Shown: positions 7,305 to 14,729, counted from the first letter of the stretch. The stretch: DNA of 21,679 bases from CAZKUN01 sp964555935 (GCA_964555935.1 CAZKUN010000159.1:1-21679); one strand, 5' to 3'. The notes: a model not told the origin generated them from the letters alone. Numbers and translations: made by a program.

Positions 7305-8150
7305 CTACTCCTCCCCCTTGTCTGCAGCCTCGGCATGCGCGGCGAACATCGCCCCGAAGACGGGGCCGAGGTCCTCGGGCTCTTTGTCCGGCGTCCAGAC
7401 GATTATGTCGGTGCCCTCTGGGGGATCGTATCCGAAGATGTCGTCGGGGATCTCGATGTCGTAATCGAGTTCCTCGATCGTCATGTCCATCATGAGGTGC
7501 TGAGGAGCGGCGCCCTCCGCGGTCATCGTCGCCTCGTAGTGCATCCCGCGGAAGATGCCGGTGTCTTTCTCAAGGCACATCTCGAGGATCTCGATCTCGA
7601 CCTCCATCTCAAGCGCCGAGGTCATGCTGGCGAAATCCTGGATCACCTCGGCCATCTCCTCGCCGCCCTCAAGCACCCAGCATTCCGCGTCGCCCACGAT
7701 CCGCTCGCCGGTCATCGTCAGCGACTCCCAAACATCCACCATGTGGTCGGGCATCGCGTCCGGAGAGGCGATGCCGAGTTGCATCAACAGGCCATGCCGC
7801 CCCTCTTCCTTCAGTTTCTCAATCGTCTCCGCGGGCACCTCGAGCATCGCGTTGAGGACCCCGATGCGCATCTTGATGCCCTCGGGCGTGACCACGATGA
7901 CCGTGCCGTTTGAGTCCTCCGTGCGGTAATGCCGTTGATCACGCGTCCAGACTTCGCTGGTGGTCTCGGTGTCGCCGGTCGCACCCATTGTGAGCTGGTG
8001 CACCGACAACATGTAGCTACTGCGGTCGGCTGTCGCCGCCTCGCCCATCTTCGAGAAGAGATCGGCGAGCACTGCGTCGTCTTGCGCGGGCGCGACGGCG
8101 CACAGGGCCATCGCGAGAAGTGTCAGCGCGGTGAGTTGCTTGGCAGTCAT
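7305..8150 (-). CDS. Secreted LolA-like (lipoprotein-sorting-fold) protein B
   Basis: 281 residues from ATG 8150, preceded by GGAGGAG 8 nt away; the frame continues to 8180 without a better site. The signal peptide is MTAKQLTALTLLAMALCAVA then PA, with QDD after it. The mature part (SEVWTRDQRHYRTEDSNGTV, ECWVLEG, EKDTGIFRGMHYEATMT) follows the same order as protein A at 5755-6564. It is strikingly acidic, with many Glu, Asp and Met residues. It is followed 4 nt later by the bPH2 gene. A lipid- or lipoprotein-binding role is inferred from the fold only. Confidence 0.83.
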   Translation of the reverse strand: MTAKQLTALTLLAMALCAVAPAQDDAVLADLFSKMGEAATADRSSYMLSVHQLTMGATGDTETTSEVWTRDQRHYRTEDSNGTVIVVTPEGIKMRIGVLNAMLEVPAETIEKLKEEGRHGLLMQLGIASPDAMPDHMVDVWESLTMTGERIVGDAECWVLEGGEEMAEVIQDFASMTSALEMEVEIEILEMCLEKDTGIFRGMHYEATMTAEGAAPQHLMMDMTIEELDYDIEIPDDIFGYDPPEGTDIIVWTPDKEPEDLGPVFGAMFAAHAEAADKGEE

Positions 8151-8213
8151 TGGTAAGCTCCTCCGAATTCGGATCGTCACGTCACCTCACGGTCGGGCAG
8201 TCCGGGACTACGC

Positions 8214-8522
8214 TCACCGAGACCCAGCTATGAACGCCACGACAGCAGCGATGACAGCCGATAGGATGCCAATGACCAGCAGGATCTTCCACAAGCCGCG
8301 TGTCCATGGCTTAGTCTTCTGCCGGATCTGGTGGATGGCGCTGACGGCGCCCCCGGCGACGACGATGGCCATCAAGTCCCACGCCGCTTCGTCGCGGAAC
8401 CACCCTCGGTACATCACATCGATGAGGAGCGCGAAGGCCACGAAGTTGTAGGCCCATGTTCCGCCGGCGTTCGCGACAGCAAGTGTTCGCTCATCATGCT
8501 CCACCTCGGGAGTCTGGCTCAT
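8214..8522 (-). CDS. Small 3-TM membrane protein coupled to an XRE regulator
   Basis: 102 residues with hydrophobic segments near residues 22-40 (GTWAYNFVAFALLIDVMYRG), 48-64 (WDLMAIVVAGGAVSAIHQI) and 76-98 (LWKILLVIGILSAVIAAVVAF). Its ATG (8522-8520) overlaps the TGA of the XRE gene (8521-8519) as ATGA, so translation is coupled. Pairs of a short XRE regulator and a small multi-TM protein (DUF2178/DUF3796/DUF6773 type) are a recurring arrangement in Gram-positive and other bacteria. The membrane partner may modulate the regulator, but that role is inference here. Confidence 0.85.
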   Translation of the reverse strand: MSQTPEVEHDERTLAVANAGGTWAYNFVAFALLIDVMYRGWFRDEAAWDLMAIVVAGGAVSAIHQIRQKTKPWTRGLWKILLVIGILSAVIAAVVAFIAGSR

Positions 8523-8740
8523 GGCGTTTCCCCTTCCAGGAAAAACAGTTCGTCCACTCGTTTTCCCAGATGCTTGGCGAGGCGGAAGGCCAGGAGCGTT
8601 GACGGGCAGTAGAGCCCCGTCTCGATCGCGCTGATGGTCTGGCGCGTGACGTACGCAAGGCTCGCGAGTTCTGCTTGGGATAGCCCAAGCTCCGCGCGGG
8701 CGACTTTCAACCGGTTGCCAAGTCCCTGGTTCGTTCCCAT
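8519..8740 (-). CDS. Small XRE/Cro-CI family transcriptional regulator
   Basis: 73 residues consisting almost wholly of one helix-turn-helix domain: NRLKVARAELGLSQAELASL, then YVTRQTISAIETGLYCPSTL and LAFRLAKHLGKRVDELFFLE. It belongs to the compact YozG-like group (SQ-x-LA ... RQTISAIE-x-G). A perfect inverted repeat lies 10 nt before its start codon and overlaps its promoter, so it almost certainly regulates itself and the coupled 3-TM gene, and possibly the genes down to 5336. The start codon has no Shine-Dalgarno and lies about where transcription should begin, so the transcript may be leaderless. Confidence 0.93.
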   Translation of the reverse strand: MGTNQGLGNRLKVARAELGLSQAELASLAYVTRQTISAIETGLYCPSTLLAFRLAKHLGKRVDELFFLEGETP

Positions 8741-8747
8741 GAGCCTA

Positions 8748-8776
8748 ATTGTCTGGTATACTTGTCAGGATGTCAA
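8748..8776 (-). promoter_or_regulatory. Sigma-70-type promoter of the XRE gene
   Basis: On the minus strand a perfect TTGACA (8776-8771) is followed after exactly 17 nt by GACAAT (8753-8748; 4 of 6 matches to TATAAT). Transcription would begin near 8741, immediately before the ATG at 8740. An alternative extended -10 (TGGTATACT) lies within the right operator arm. Confidence 0.65.
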
Positions 8777-8788
8777 GTATACCAGACA
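8750..8788. promoter_or_regulatory. Perfect 15-bp inverted-repeat operator
   Basis: TGTCTGGTATACTTG (8750-8764) is repeated as its exact complement at 8774-8788, with a 9-nt spacer (TCAGGATGT). Centre-to-centre distance is 24 bp. The arms overlay the -10 and -35 of the XRE promoter, the classic geometry of repression by an XRE dimer pair. Each arm also contains a TGGTATACT extended -10-like sequence, on both strands. Confidence 0.88.
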
Positions 8789-8865
8789 TTATGCAAGCGT
8801 GACTTGCGCTGGGGACGCGGAGGCAGAGCGTGAGAAGTGCTGAATCGGCGAGGTGACTGGCCACG

Positions 8866-9177
8866 TCATCTCATGATCAGGTAACCCACAGTCGCGAGCA
8901 CGGCAGTACCGGTCAGTGCCGCCACGAGACCCCAGATGAGCTTCTTGGAGCCGATGAACGGCGACTCGCCGCCGTTATTCTTCTGCTCGAGAGCCGTGCC
9001 GATCGGTACGCCGATTCCGGCGCCGATTGCGATGCCAACAGCGAGCGTGTCCATCGCCAATCCGATGGCGACGCCGGCGGCCATGCCTATGACCATGCCG
9101 GTGGCCATGCCCTTGCCTGGCGAACGCTGAATCGGCTTCTCGTTCTGCTGGTCTGTGTCAGTCGGTGGAGTTGTCAT
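8866..9177 (-). CDS. Small glycine-zipper membrane protein
   Basis: 103 residues from ATG 9177, with TAGGAG about 11 nt upstream. A hydrophilic head (MTTPPTDTDQQNEKPIQRSP) precedes a Gly/Ala/Ile/Met-rich zipper (MATGMVIGMAAGVAIGLAMD, then TLAVGIAIGAGIGVPIGTAL). A charged loop and a terminal TM (LIWGLVAALTGTAVLATVGY) follow. The GxxxG-like pattern resembles small glycine-zipper proteins often near XRE regulators in other genomes. It is separated from the XRE gene by about 125 nt that include the operator, so it may have its own transcript. Function unknown. Confidence 0.85.
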   Translation of the reverse strand: MTTPPTDTDQQNEKPIQRSPGKGMATGMVIGMAAGVAIGLAMDTLAVGIAIGAGIGVPIGTALEQKNNGGESPFIGSKKLIWGLVAALTGTAVLATVGYLIMR

Positions 9178-9270
9178 GATGCGTGGCTCCTACTGCCGGA
9201 ATGTCTGTCTCATTCCCGTCAGAGAGGAGCCGTGCAACGAACTTGCCAGGGAGGCGAGAGGGTTCGCGGA

Positions 9271-9984
9271 TCAGTCGTCAGCGACCGTCCACATGTGCAT
9301 CATCGTGTCGCTGAGGCGCACGAACTTGACGTGCCCGTCGCAGAAAGCCGCGTTGATGGCATGGCCTTGCACGTCGCTCGCCGAGGCGCCTGTGTGTCGC
9401 ATCCCGCCAACGCGCGAGGCCAGAGATGCCAGCGTGTCGCCGGCAAACGGGATGACGCGCCCGAAGTACTCGACCGAGCCGGATGAGTCGCCGCGGCCGT
9501 CGTCCACGAGGATAATGGTCGTCGAGGTGTCCCAGATCTCCGCCAGAGCGCGTCCGCCCACTCCGTAATCGGGCGCCGACTGACTCGCCGAGACGTAGCC
9601 GTAGGTGTACTTGCTGATGTCGAAGTAGCTGCCGACGGGGTAGATTTGCATCTTCTGCGCGCCGGCGCTCTTGCAGTCGAAGAGCTGCCCGTTGCGGACG
9701 TAGGGCATGAGCATATCGGCCCACCGCACGCCATCGCCGCCGTCAAATCCCATGCTGCCCTGGATGCCATAGCCGTGACTGTACACCGGCAGAATCTCGT
9801 CGTAGTCATCGGTATACATCATCATTGCCATGGTGATCTGCTTCAAATTGCTCGCGCACGATGCCTGGCGCGCCTTCTCCCTGGCTCTGGAGAAGACCGG
9901 GAACAGAATCGAGGCCAGTATGGCGATGATCGCGATCACAACCAGCAGTTCAATCAGCGTAAAGCCCGTCCTGCGCTGACGCAT
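9271..9984 (-). CDS. Prepilin-like type II secretion/H-X9-DG family protein
   Basis: 237 residues from ATG 9984, with GGAGGAT (complement) 6 nt upstream; the frame to 10023 has no such site. The N-terminus MRQRRTGFTLIELLVVIAII is a type IV prepilin signal: peptidase cleaves after the Gly before FTLIE. It continues ILFPVFSRAREKARQASC and MMYTDDYDEILP. The C-terminus carries the NAAFCDGHVKFV motif of the DUF1559/H-X9-DG family. These pseudopilin-like proteins are expanded to many copies in Armatimonadota, Planctomycetota and Lentisphaerota and probably assemble in or on the envelope. The two adjacent genes on the other side are divergent, so this gene stands alone. Confidence 0.95.
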   Translation of the reverse strand: MRQRRTGFTLIELLVVIAIIAILASILFPVFSRAREKARQASCASNLKQITMAMMMYTDDYDEILPVYSHGYGIQGSMGFDGGDGVRWADMLMPYVRNGQLFDCKSAGAQKMQIYPVGSYFDISKYTYGYVSASQSAPDYGVGGRALAEIWDTSTTIILVDDGRGDSSGSVEYFGRVIPFAGDTLASLASRVGGMRHTGASASDVQGHAINAAFCDGHVKFVRLSDTMMHMWTVADD

Positions 9985-10180
9985 GGAGATCCTCCGATAG
10001 ACCAATCTGCCTACATCTTGCATATGGTCTCAGCCCGCGCGGGGGTTACAGAGACGGGCCGTGATGCTGCTCACTTCGGGACCCGGAACCGAATCTCCTG
10101 GCCTCCCCGCGAGGCGCTAAGGCATCCGCCCCGGGTGTTGATTCTGTAACAGACGGATGCTCGTCCGAAGGAGGCCCATC

Positions 10181-10702
10181 ATGACGACTGACACCCTTGC
10201 CGATACCAAACGTGATGCCATTCGCGCGCAGGTTGAGGGCGCGTTCGGCTTCGTGCCTAACGTGGTGAGCGAGATGCTCGAGAGTCCCGCGGCGACAGCG
10301 GCTTACCTGGCGGGCGCGGGCGAGATGGCCGAGGCGACCCTCACGGGGGCCGAGCAGCAGGTCATCAACGTCGCGATCTCGCGGCGCAACGGCTGCAAGT
10401 ACTGCCAGGCTGCCCACACCGCGCTCGCGAAGGCCAAGGGCGTGAGCCCCGCCGATCTCACCGCTCTGAAGGCCGGCGACCTGCCAGGCGATGTTGAGCT
10501 GGCGAACCTCGTCTCGGCGGCGGAGCTTCTGCTGGAGAAACAGGGGCATCTCGGCGCTGGGGATCTGAAAGAACTCGAAGACCAGGGCATCACCCGCGAG
10601 AAGGTGTACGAGATCATCGCATTGATCGCGCTGAAGACCATCACCAACTGGGTGAACCACATCGCGAACACGAAGATCGACGAGCAGTTTGGGGATGCGT
10701 AG
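10181..10702 (+). CDS. AhpD/carboxymuconolactone decarboxylase-like peroxidase-related protein A
   Basis: 173 residues from ATG 10181, preceded by AAGGAGG at 10168-10174; the frame to 10157 lacks this. The conserved CxxC-x3-H motif is C72-K-Y-C75-Q-A-A-H79, which in AhpD and relatives is the redox-active dithiol with its partner His. The C-terminal helix (EIIALIALKTITNWVNHIAN) also fits the family. Proteins of this length with FGFVPN near residue 22 are the peroxidase-related CMD group. It is followed after 37 nt by a paralogue. A role in removing organic hydroperoxides or in thiol redox is a family-based inference; substrate unknown. Confidence 0.92.
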   Translation: MTTDTLADTKRDAIRAQVEGAFGFVPNVVSEMLESPAATAAYLAGAGEMAEATLTGAEQQVINVAISRRNGCKYCQAAHTALAKAKGVSPADLTALKAGDLPGDVELANLVSAAELLLEKQGHLGAGDLKELEDQGITREKVYEIIALIALKTITNWVNHIANTKIDEQFGDA

Positions 10703-10739
10703 GTAACTGTCCCTAGTCTTTGGACCGGGGGGATTTCCC

Positions 10740-11261
10740 ATGAGCGTCGACACTGATCCTCGCGCGGTCGAGGTCATGGCTGAGATCGAGGCGGCGCTGG
10801 GTTTCGTCCCGAACTTCTTCCGGGCGATGGCGCAGAGCCCCGCCGCCACGCGACTGTACCTGGCGGGGCTGGACATCATGCAGCATTCCTCTCTCAGTGA
10901 GAAGGAATCCCAAGCCGTTCAGCTCGCGATCTCAGCCTACAACGAGTGCCACTACTGCGGGCCCGCGCACGCGAAGGCGGCGGAGATGGCGGGCATCACG
11001 CCCGACGACATCATGGCTCTTCGCGCCGGCGATGAGCTAGGCGATCCGGACCTCATCGACATAGTCGGCGCCACGCGGGTCATCCTCGATAAGCGCGGGT
11101 GGCTGGACGAGGAAGATCTCCGGGACCTCGCGCAGTCGGGGATCTACCGCGAGACGATCTTCGACATCATCGCCTTCATCAGCCTCAAGACCATCTCGAA
11201 CTACATCAATCACGTCGAGGGCACGCCCCTGGACGCGAGGTTCCAAAACGAGCCACTGTAG
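10740..11261 (+). CDS. AhpD/CMD-like peroxidase-related protein B
   Basis: 173 residues from ATG 10740, with GGGGGGA about 7 nt upstream. It is a tandem paralogue of the preceding protein, with the same length and the motif C70-H-Y-C73-G-P-A-H77. The GFVPN and SLKTISNYINH stretches are also aligned. The two differ at many positions, so the duplication is old. The final codons CCA CTG TAG (Pro-Leu-stop) belong to the palindromic element that starts here, which therefore sets the C-terminus. Likely cotranscribed with its partner. Confidence 0.92.
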   Translation: MSVDTDPRAVEVMAEIEAALGFVPNFFRAMAQSPAATRLYLAGLDIMQHSSLSEKESQAVQLAISAYNECHYCGPAHAKAAEMAGITPDDIMALRAGDELGDPDLIDIVGATRVILDKRGWLDEEDLRDLAQSGIYRETIFDIIAFISLKTISNYINHVEGTPLDARFQNEPL

Positions 11262-11336
11262 GAGGGGTTTCAACCCCGACGCCGTTGGCGGGTCGAGCAG
11301 CCGGCCTGTCGGGGTTGAAACCCCTCCTACAGTGGC
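11252..11336. repeat. REP-like palindromic element, copy 3
   Basis: Perfect 29-bp arms (11252-11280 and 11308-11336), here extended outward by GCCAC before CTGTAGG. The left arm carries the stop codon of the CMD-like gene (TAG, 11259-11261). The inner hairpin GGGGTTTCAACCCC is identical to copy 1; the 27-nt spacer is unrelated. Confidence 0.95.
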
Positions 11337-11369
11337 ACCTTCATGTCGTCGCGTGTCATGGTGAAGGTG
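11336..11369. repeat. Short inverted repeat before the glycosidase-like gene
   Basis: CACCTTCA (11336-11343) and TGAAGGTG (11362-11369) are perfect 8-bp arms around 18 nt, starting at the edge of the palindromic element. It lies 56 nt before the start codon at 11425 and could be regulatory. No T-run follows it. Confidence 0.4.
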
Positions 11370-11424
11370 CGCTGCCGTCGATGAGCGCATTCCCTTCCGG
11401 ACCACATCATCCGGAGGCCTTGTC

Positions 11425-12405
11425 ATGTCCGCGCTCAACCTCGCCGCGATGCTGCAGCCTGTGAAGCGCCACTCGGTGCTGTCGATGGAGACCCACTACG
11501 TCTGGGGCGGGAGCATGCTCCGGACGGATGACGGCACGTGCCATTTGCTCTTCGCCATGTGGCCGCGCGAGGAGGGTTTCCAGGCGTGGGTCACTCACTC
11601 GCAAGTCGGACACGCGACGGCCGACTGCCCCACTGGGCCGTACGCGTTCCAGGGCATGGCGCTTGGGGGCAGCGGCGATCCGAACACCTTCGACCGCGAT
11701 GTCATCCACAATCCGATGGCCATCCGCGTCGGGGACGAGTACTACCTCTACTACACCGGCAACTTCGGCAACGGGGAGTATTGGGACCATCGGAATCATC
11801 AGCGCGTCGGCGTCGCGGTCGCGGATCACCCGGCGGGGCCGTGGAAGCGCTTCGACAGGTGCCTGCTCGACGTCACGCGCGGATCATGGGACCACCTCAT
11901 CACCACCAACCCGAGCGTCGCCGCCGGGCCGGACGACAAGTTCGTGCTGATGTACAAGACCGTGGGCGAGGGCGAGATGCCCTTCGGAGGCAAGGTCGTC
12001 CACGGCGTCGCGATCGCGGATGATCCCCTCGGTCCGTTCATCCGCCACCCCGAGCCTGTGCTGACCCACCCGACGGCCAAGTTCCCGCTGGAAGACCCCA
12101 TCATCTGGTATGGCGAGGACCGGTATTACTGCCTGATCAAAGATCAGGGCGGCTACTTCACCGGAGTTGATGGCATGACGCTATGCCTGTTCGAGTCCCG
12201 CGACGCGATCGACTGGCAGCTCTCCGAGCACGCCCTCGTCTCGCGGCTTGAGATCAACTGGGAAGACGGCGAGACGCAGCCCGTCAATAACCTCGAACGC
12301 CCGCAAGTGTACGTTGAAAGTGGCATTCCCCAAGCCCTCTTCTGCGCCTGCAACCCGGCGGAAGAAGGCGCGCTGAGCTTCAACGTGCAGGTGGGGGTGG
12401 GGTGA
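11425..12405 (+). CDS. Glycosidase-like five-bladed-propeller protein (GH43/117-type)
   Basis: 326 residues from ATG 11425, preceded by GGAGG at 11411-11415. No signal peptide is visible, so it is probably cytoplasmic. Features of the GH43/32/117/130-type propeller include METHYVWGGSMLRTDDGTCH, IHNPMAIRVGDEYYLYYTGN, WDHLITTNPSVAAGPDDKFV, FPLEDPIIWYGEDRYYCLIK and then DQGGYFTG with SRDAIDW. The Asp and Glu residues in RDVIHNP and EDPIIW are plausible acidic catalytic residues. The sequence is shorter than and only distantly similar to the proteins at 2474 and 20190, and lacks their C-terminal domain. Substrate unknown. It is preceded by a palindromic element and is convergent with the histidine kinase. 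Confidence 0.88.
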   Translation: MSALNLAAMLQPVKRHSVLSMETHYVWGGSMLRTDDGTCHLLFAMWPREEGFQAWVTHSQVGHATADCPTGPYAFQGMALGGSGDPNTFDRDVIHNPMAIRVGDEYYLYYTGNFGNGEYWDHRNHQRVGVAVADHPAGPWKRFDRCLLDVTRGSWDHLITTNPSVAAGPDDKFVLMYKTVGEGEMPFGGKVVHGVAIADDPLGPFIRHPEPVLTHPTAKFPLEDPIIWYGEDRYYCLIKDQGGYFTGVDGMTLCLFESRDAIDWQLSEHALVSRLEINWEDGETQPVNNLERPQVYVESGIPQALFCACNPAEEGALSFNVQVGVG

Positions 12406-12440
12406 GTGAAGTTGACGCCCGGCGCTGCTTGCCGCGCCTC

Positions 12441-12530
12441 GCCCCGGGCCGTGGCCGGTCGCCACTTGCGGCCCCGGGCAGTGTTCATCGGGGCTGAATC
12501 GGTCGTGGAAACTCAACGAGTTTCCACGAC
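12441..12530. other. Hairpins in the convergent gap, possible bidirectional terminator
   Basis: The gap 12406-12603 between convergent genes holds two hairpins. GCCCCGGGCCG (12441-12451) pairs imperfectly with CGGCCCCGGGC (12469-12479). GTCGTGGAAACTC (12502-12514) pairs perfectly with GAGTTTCCACGAC (12518-12530) around AAC. The second is a strong 13-bp stem but neither has a T-run, so factor-independent termination is not assured. Confidence 0.6.
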
Positions 12531-12603
12531 ATGCCAGACTCGGGGACTTGCTTTCGAGGCTGCTCTCAGCGCCTGACCAGCGGCCGTGGCCGGGCGCGAA
12601 CAG

Positions 12604-14046
12604 TCACTCCGCCTTCGGCAGCACCATCGTGAACGTCGTCAGTCCGTCCTCGCCCTGATCCTCCAACGTCAGCGTACCGTCGTGGGCGCGGACGATTTCA
12701 CGGGCGAGGGAGAGGCCTAGACCCGAGCCATCGGTGCTGCGCGAGCGGTCGGCGCGGTAGAAACGGTCGAAGATCAGCCGACGGTCCTCCGGGGGGATGC
12801 CGTCACCCGTATTCGAGACCGATAGGCGAACGCTCGAGCCGTCCTCCTCCAGCCGAAACTCCACGCGCCCGCCCTCGTGGTTGTACTTGATCGCGTTGCT
12901 GCTGAGGTTGCTGAGGACCTGACGCATGAGGTCCGGATCGGCCATGACGGTCGCAACCGGCGCGATCTCGCCCGTGACCGATAGCCGCGGCGAGAGCGCC
13001 TCCGCGTCCTCGAGCGCGCCCTCGACCAATGTTGAGAGATTCACGCGCTCGCGCGTGACGTTGAGTTGTCCCGAATCGGCCAGCGACAGCAGCAACAGCT
13101 TCCGCACGATCGCCGTCAGGCGTTGCACCTCATCCAGCAGATCGCTGTAATGCCGCTGCTCGTCCGAGCCCGGCGGCGACGCCTGCAAAGCTGTCTCCAA
13201 CTCGCCCTGCAGGATCGTGAGCGGCGTTTTCAACTCGTGCGCGGCGTCGGCGCTGAAGCGCGTGGCCTGGCCAAAACTCGCCTCCAGCCGGTCGAGCATC
13301 GCGTTGAAAACTGTTATTAGCCGCCGGAACTCCTCGTCATGCTCGACGTCGGGGATTCGCTGGTCGAGCCCGCGCGCCGTCACCCGCTCGGCCGTGTCGG
13401 CGATGGTCTCCACCGGCCGCAACGCGCGTTCGGATATGAACCAAGCTCCCAGGCCGATCAGCAGTAGCGCGGTCGGCAGCGCGATGAGAAGCGCCCCGGC
13501 GCTGCGGCGCATGTCGGCGAGGAAGGGCGCCATGTCGACGCCGATGACCAGCGCGGTTCTGTCGTTCGCCATGGCGCCGAGTCGCCAGGTTGCGTCGCTT
13601 GCTCGGGCGGTGGCGAATGTCGCCTCGGTGATGGGCGCGGGTGGTGGGGGAGGGAGGGCCCCGGCACCCATCGGCGGCGGGGCCGGCGGAGGCCCGCCGA
13701 GGGTGTCGTAATCGGGCTTCGGCACGTCACCGGCCGCGAAGTCGCCGGGCCAGTGGCCGGACTGGTGCAGCGTCTCGCCGACCACGCCCGTCACCTGCAG
13801 TATCGGCGCGCAGGCGACTTGGTCACCGTGGAGGATCTGCAGCGCCTGTTCAAGGTCTCCCCAATGGCTGATCTCCTGCGGGCGGGAGAGGTGCCGCGCG
13901 GCCTGACCGGTGATCCCCTGATCGATTCGGTCGAGACCCAGCTGGTAGACCCACGCCCATGCCGCAACCGCGAACGCGCTCAGCACGACACCTGAGAGCA
14001 GCATCGACAGTAGCGCGATTCGGATGCGGAACGAGCGGGACTTCAT
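12604..14046 (-). CDS. Sensor histidine kinase (CusS/heavy-metal-sensor-like)
   Basis: 480 residues. TM1 lies near 11-33, an outside loop at 34-178 and TM2 near 182-204, then HAMP (205-258). The dimerisation/phosphoacceptor motif FSADAAHELKTPLT has H270. The ATPase boxes are N (NLSSNAIKYN, 380-389), G1 (NTGDGIP), F (RRLIFDRFYRADRS) and G2 (GSGLGLSLA). The outside loop is Pro-rich with few Met residues (GGPPPAPPPMGAGALPPPPP near 118-137). Its ATG overlaps the TGA of the response regulator as ATGA (14046-14043), so the two are coupled. The order RR then HK and this length are typical of the CusRS/heavy-metal group, but the ligand is not established. Confidence 0.96.
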   Translation of the reverse strand: MKSRSFRIRIALLSMLLSGVVLSAFAVAAWAWVYQLGLDRIDQGITGQAARHLSRPQEISHWGDLEQALQILHGDQVACAPILQVTGVVGETLHQSGHWPGDFAAGDVPKPDYDTLGGPPPAPPPMGAGALPPPPPAPITEATFATARASDATWRLGAMANDRTALVIGVDMAPFLADMRRSAGALLIALPTALLLIGLGAWFISERALRPVETIADTAERVTARGLDQRIPDVEHDEEFRRLITVFNAMLDRLEASFGQATRFSADAAHELKTPLTILQGELETALQASPPGSDEQRHYSDLLDEVQRLTAIVRKLLLLSLADSGQLNVTRERVNLSTLVEGALEDAEALSPRLSVTGEIAPVATVMADPDLMRQVLSNLSSNAIKYNHEGGRVEFRLEEDGSSVRLSVSNTGDGIPPEDRRLIFDRFYRADRSRSTDGSGLGLSLAREIVRAHDGTLTLEDQGEDGLTTFTMVLPKAE

Positions 14047-14729
14047 GAGGGTGCCCCCGGCTGGTCGCGGAAGCGGTATCCCACGCCGCGGGTCGTCTCG
14101 ATGAAGTTGCGCGAGCGGTCGGGATCGAGTTTCTCACGCAATCGCTGGATATACACGTCTACCAAGTTGCTGCTTGGGTCGAAGTCGTAGCCCCAGACAT
14201 GCTCGAGGATCTCGGTTCGGGGGAAGACGCGTCCGGGCGAGCGCATCAGATACTCCAGCAGGCTGAACTCGCGCGCGGTCAGCGTGACATCGGACTCGCC
14301 GAGCTTCGCCTCGCGAGTGAGGACATTCAGCACCAGCTCGCCCGCCTGAAGGACGCTCAGTTGCTGTCCCGTCCCGCGCCGCACCACCGCGTGGATGCGG
14401 GCGATGAGTTCCTCGACGTGGAACGGCTTGGTCACGTAATCGTCGGCGCCCAGGTTCAGACCCTCAAGCCGCTCGCCCAGCTCGCTGCGGGCGGTCAGCA
14501 AGATGACGGGCACCGTGTTGCCTTGGTCGCGGAGGTTGCGGAGAATGCTCAATCCATCGCGCCCCGGGAGCATGATGTCGAGCACGATCGCGTCATAGCT
14601 CTGAGTCGTCGCGAGGATGTACGCCTCGTCGCCGTCGTCGATGGCATCGACGCCAAAGCCCTGCTCCTCCAGAGCCTTGCGCACGAAGGCGGCGATCTTC
14701 TCTTGGTCCTCCACGAGCAGGATTCTCAT
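14043..14729 (-). CDS. OmpR/PhoB-family response regulator
   Basis: 228 residues: a receiver domain (MRILLVEDQEKIAAFVRKAL) with D51 as the phosphoacceptor (DAIVLDIMLPGRDG), T79 and K101 (DDYVTKPFH), then a winged-helix effector (LTAREFSLLEYLMRSPGRVF, VWGYDFDPSSNLVDVYIQRL, GVGYRFRD). Acts on the DNA of its target promoters when phosphorylated by the coupled kinase. A palindrome suited to OmpR-family binding lies about 46 nt upstream. The upstream Shine-Dalgarno is weak (GGTAAGA-like). It is divergent from the Met-rich small protein at 14876. Confidence 0.96.
   Translation of the reverse strand: MRILLVEDQEKIAAFVRKALEEQGFGVDAIDDGDEAYILATTQSYDAIVLDIMLPGRDGLSILRNLRDQGNTVPVILLTARSELGERLEGLNLGADDYVTKPFHVEELIARIHAVVRRGTGQQLSVLQAGELVLNVLTREAKLGESDVTLTAREFSLLEYLMRSPGRVFPRTEILEHVWGYDFDPSSNLVDVYIQRLREKLDPDRSRNFIETTRGVGYRFRDQPGAPS

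Noticed and set aside
9985..10180. Promoters in the divergent gap between the prepilin-like and CMD-like genes
   Set aside because: No hexamer pair with good spacing stands out; a 6-bp AGACCA/TGGTCT inverted repeat is too short to report.
12441..12530. A classical Rho-independent terminator
   Set aside because: The hairpins are strong but no T-run follows either on either strand, so termination is only a possibility.
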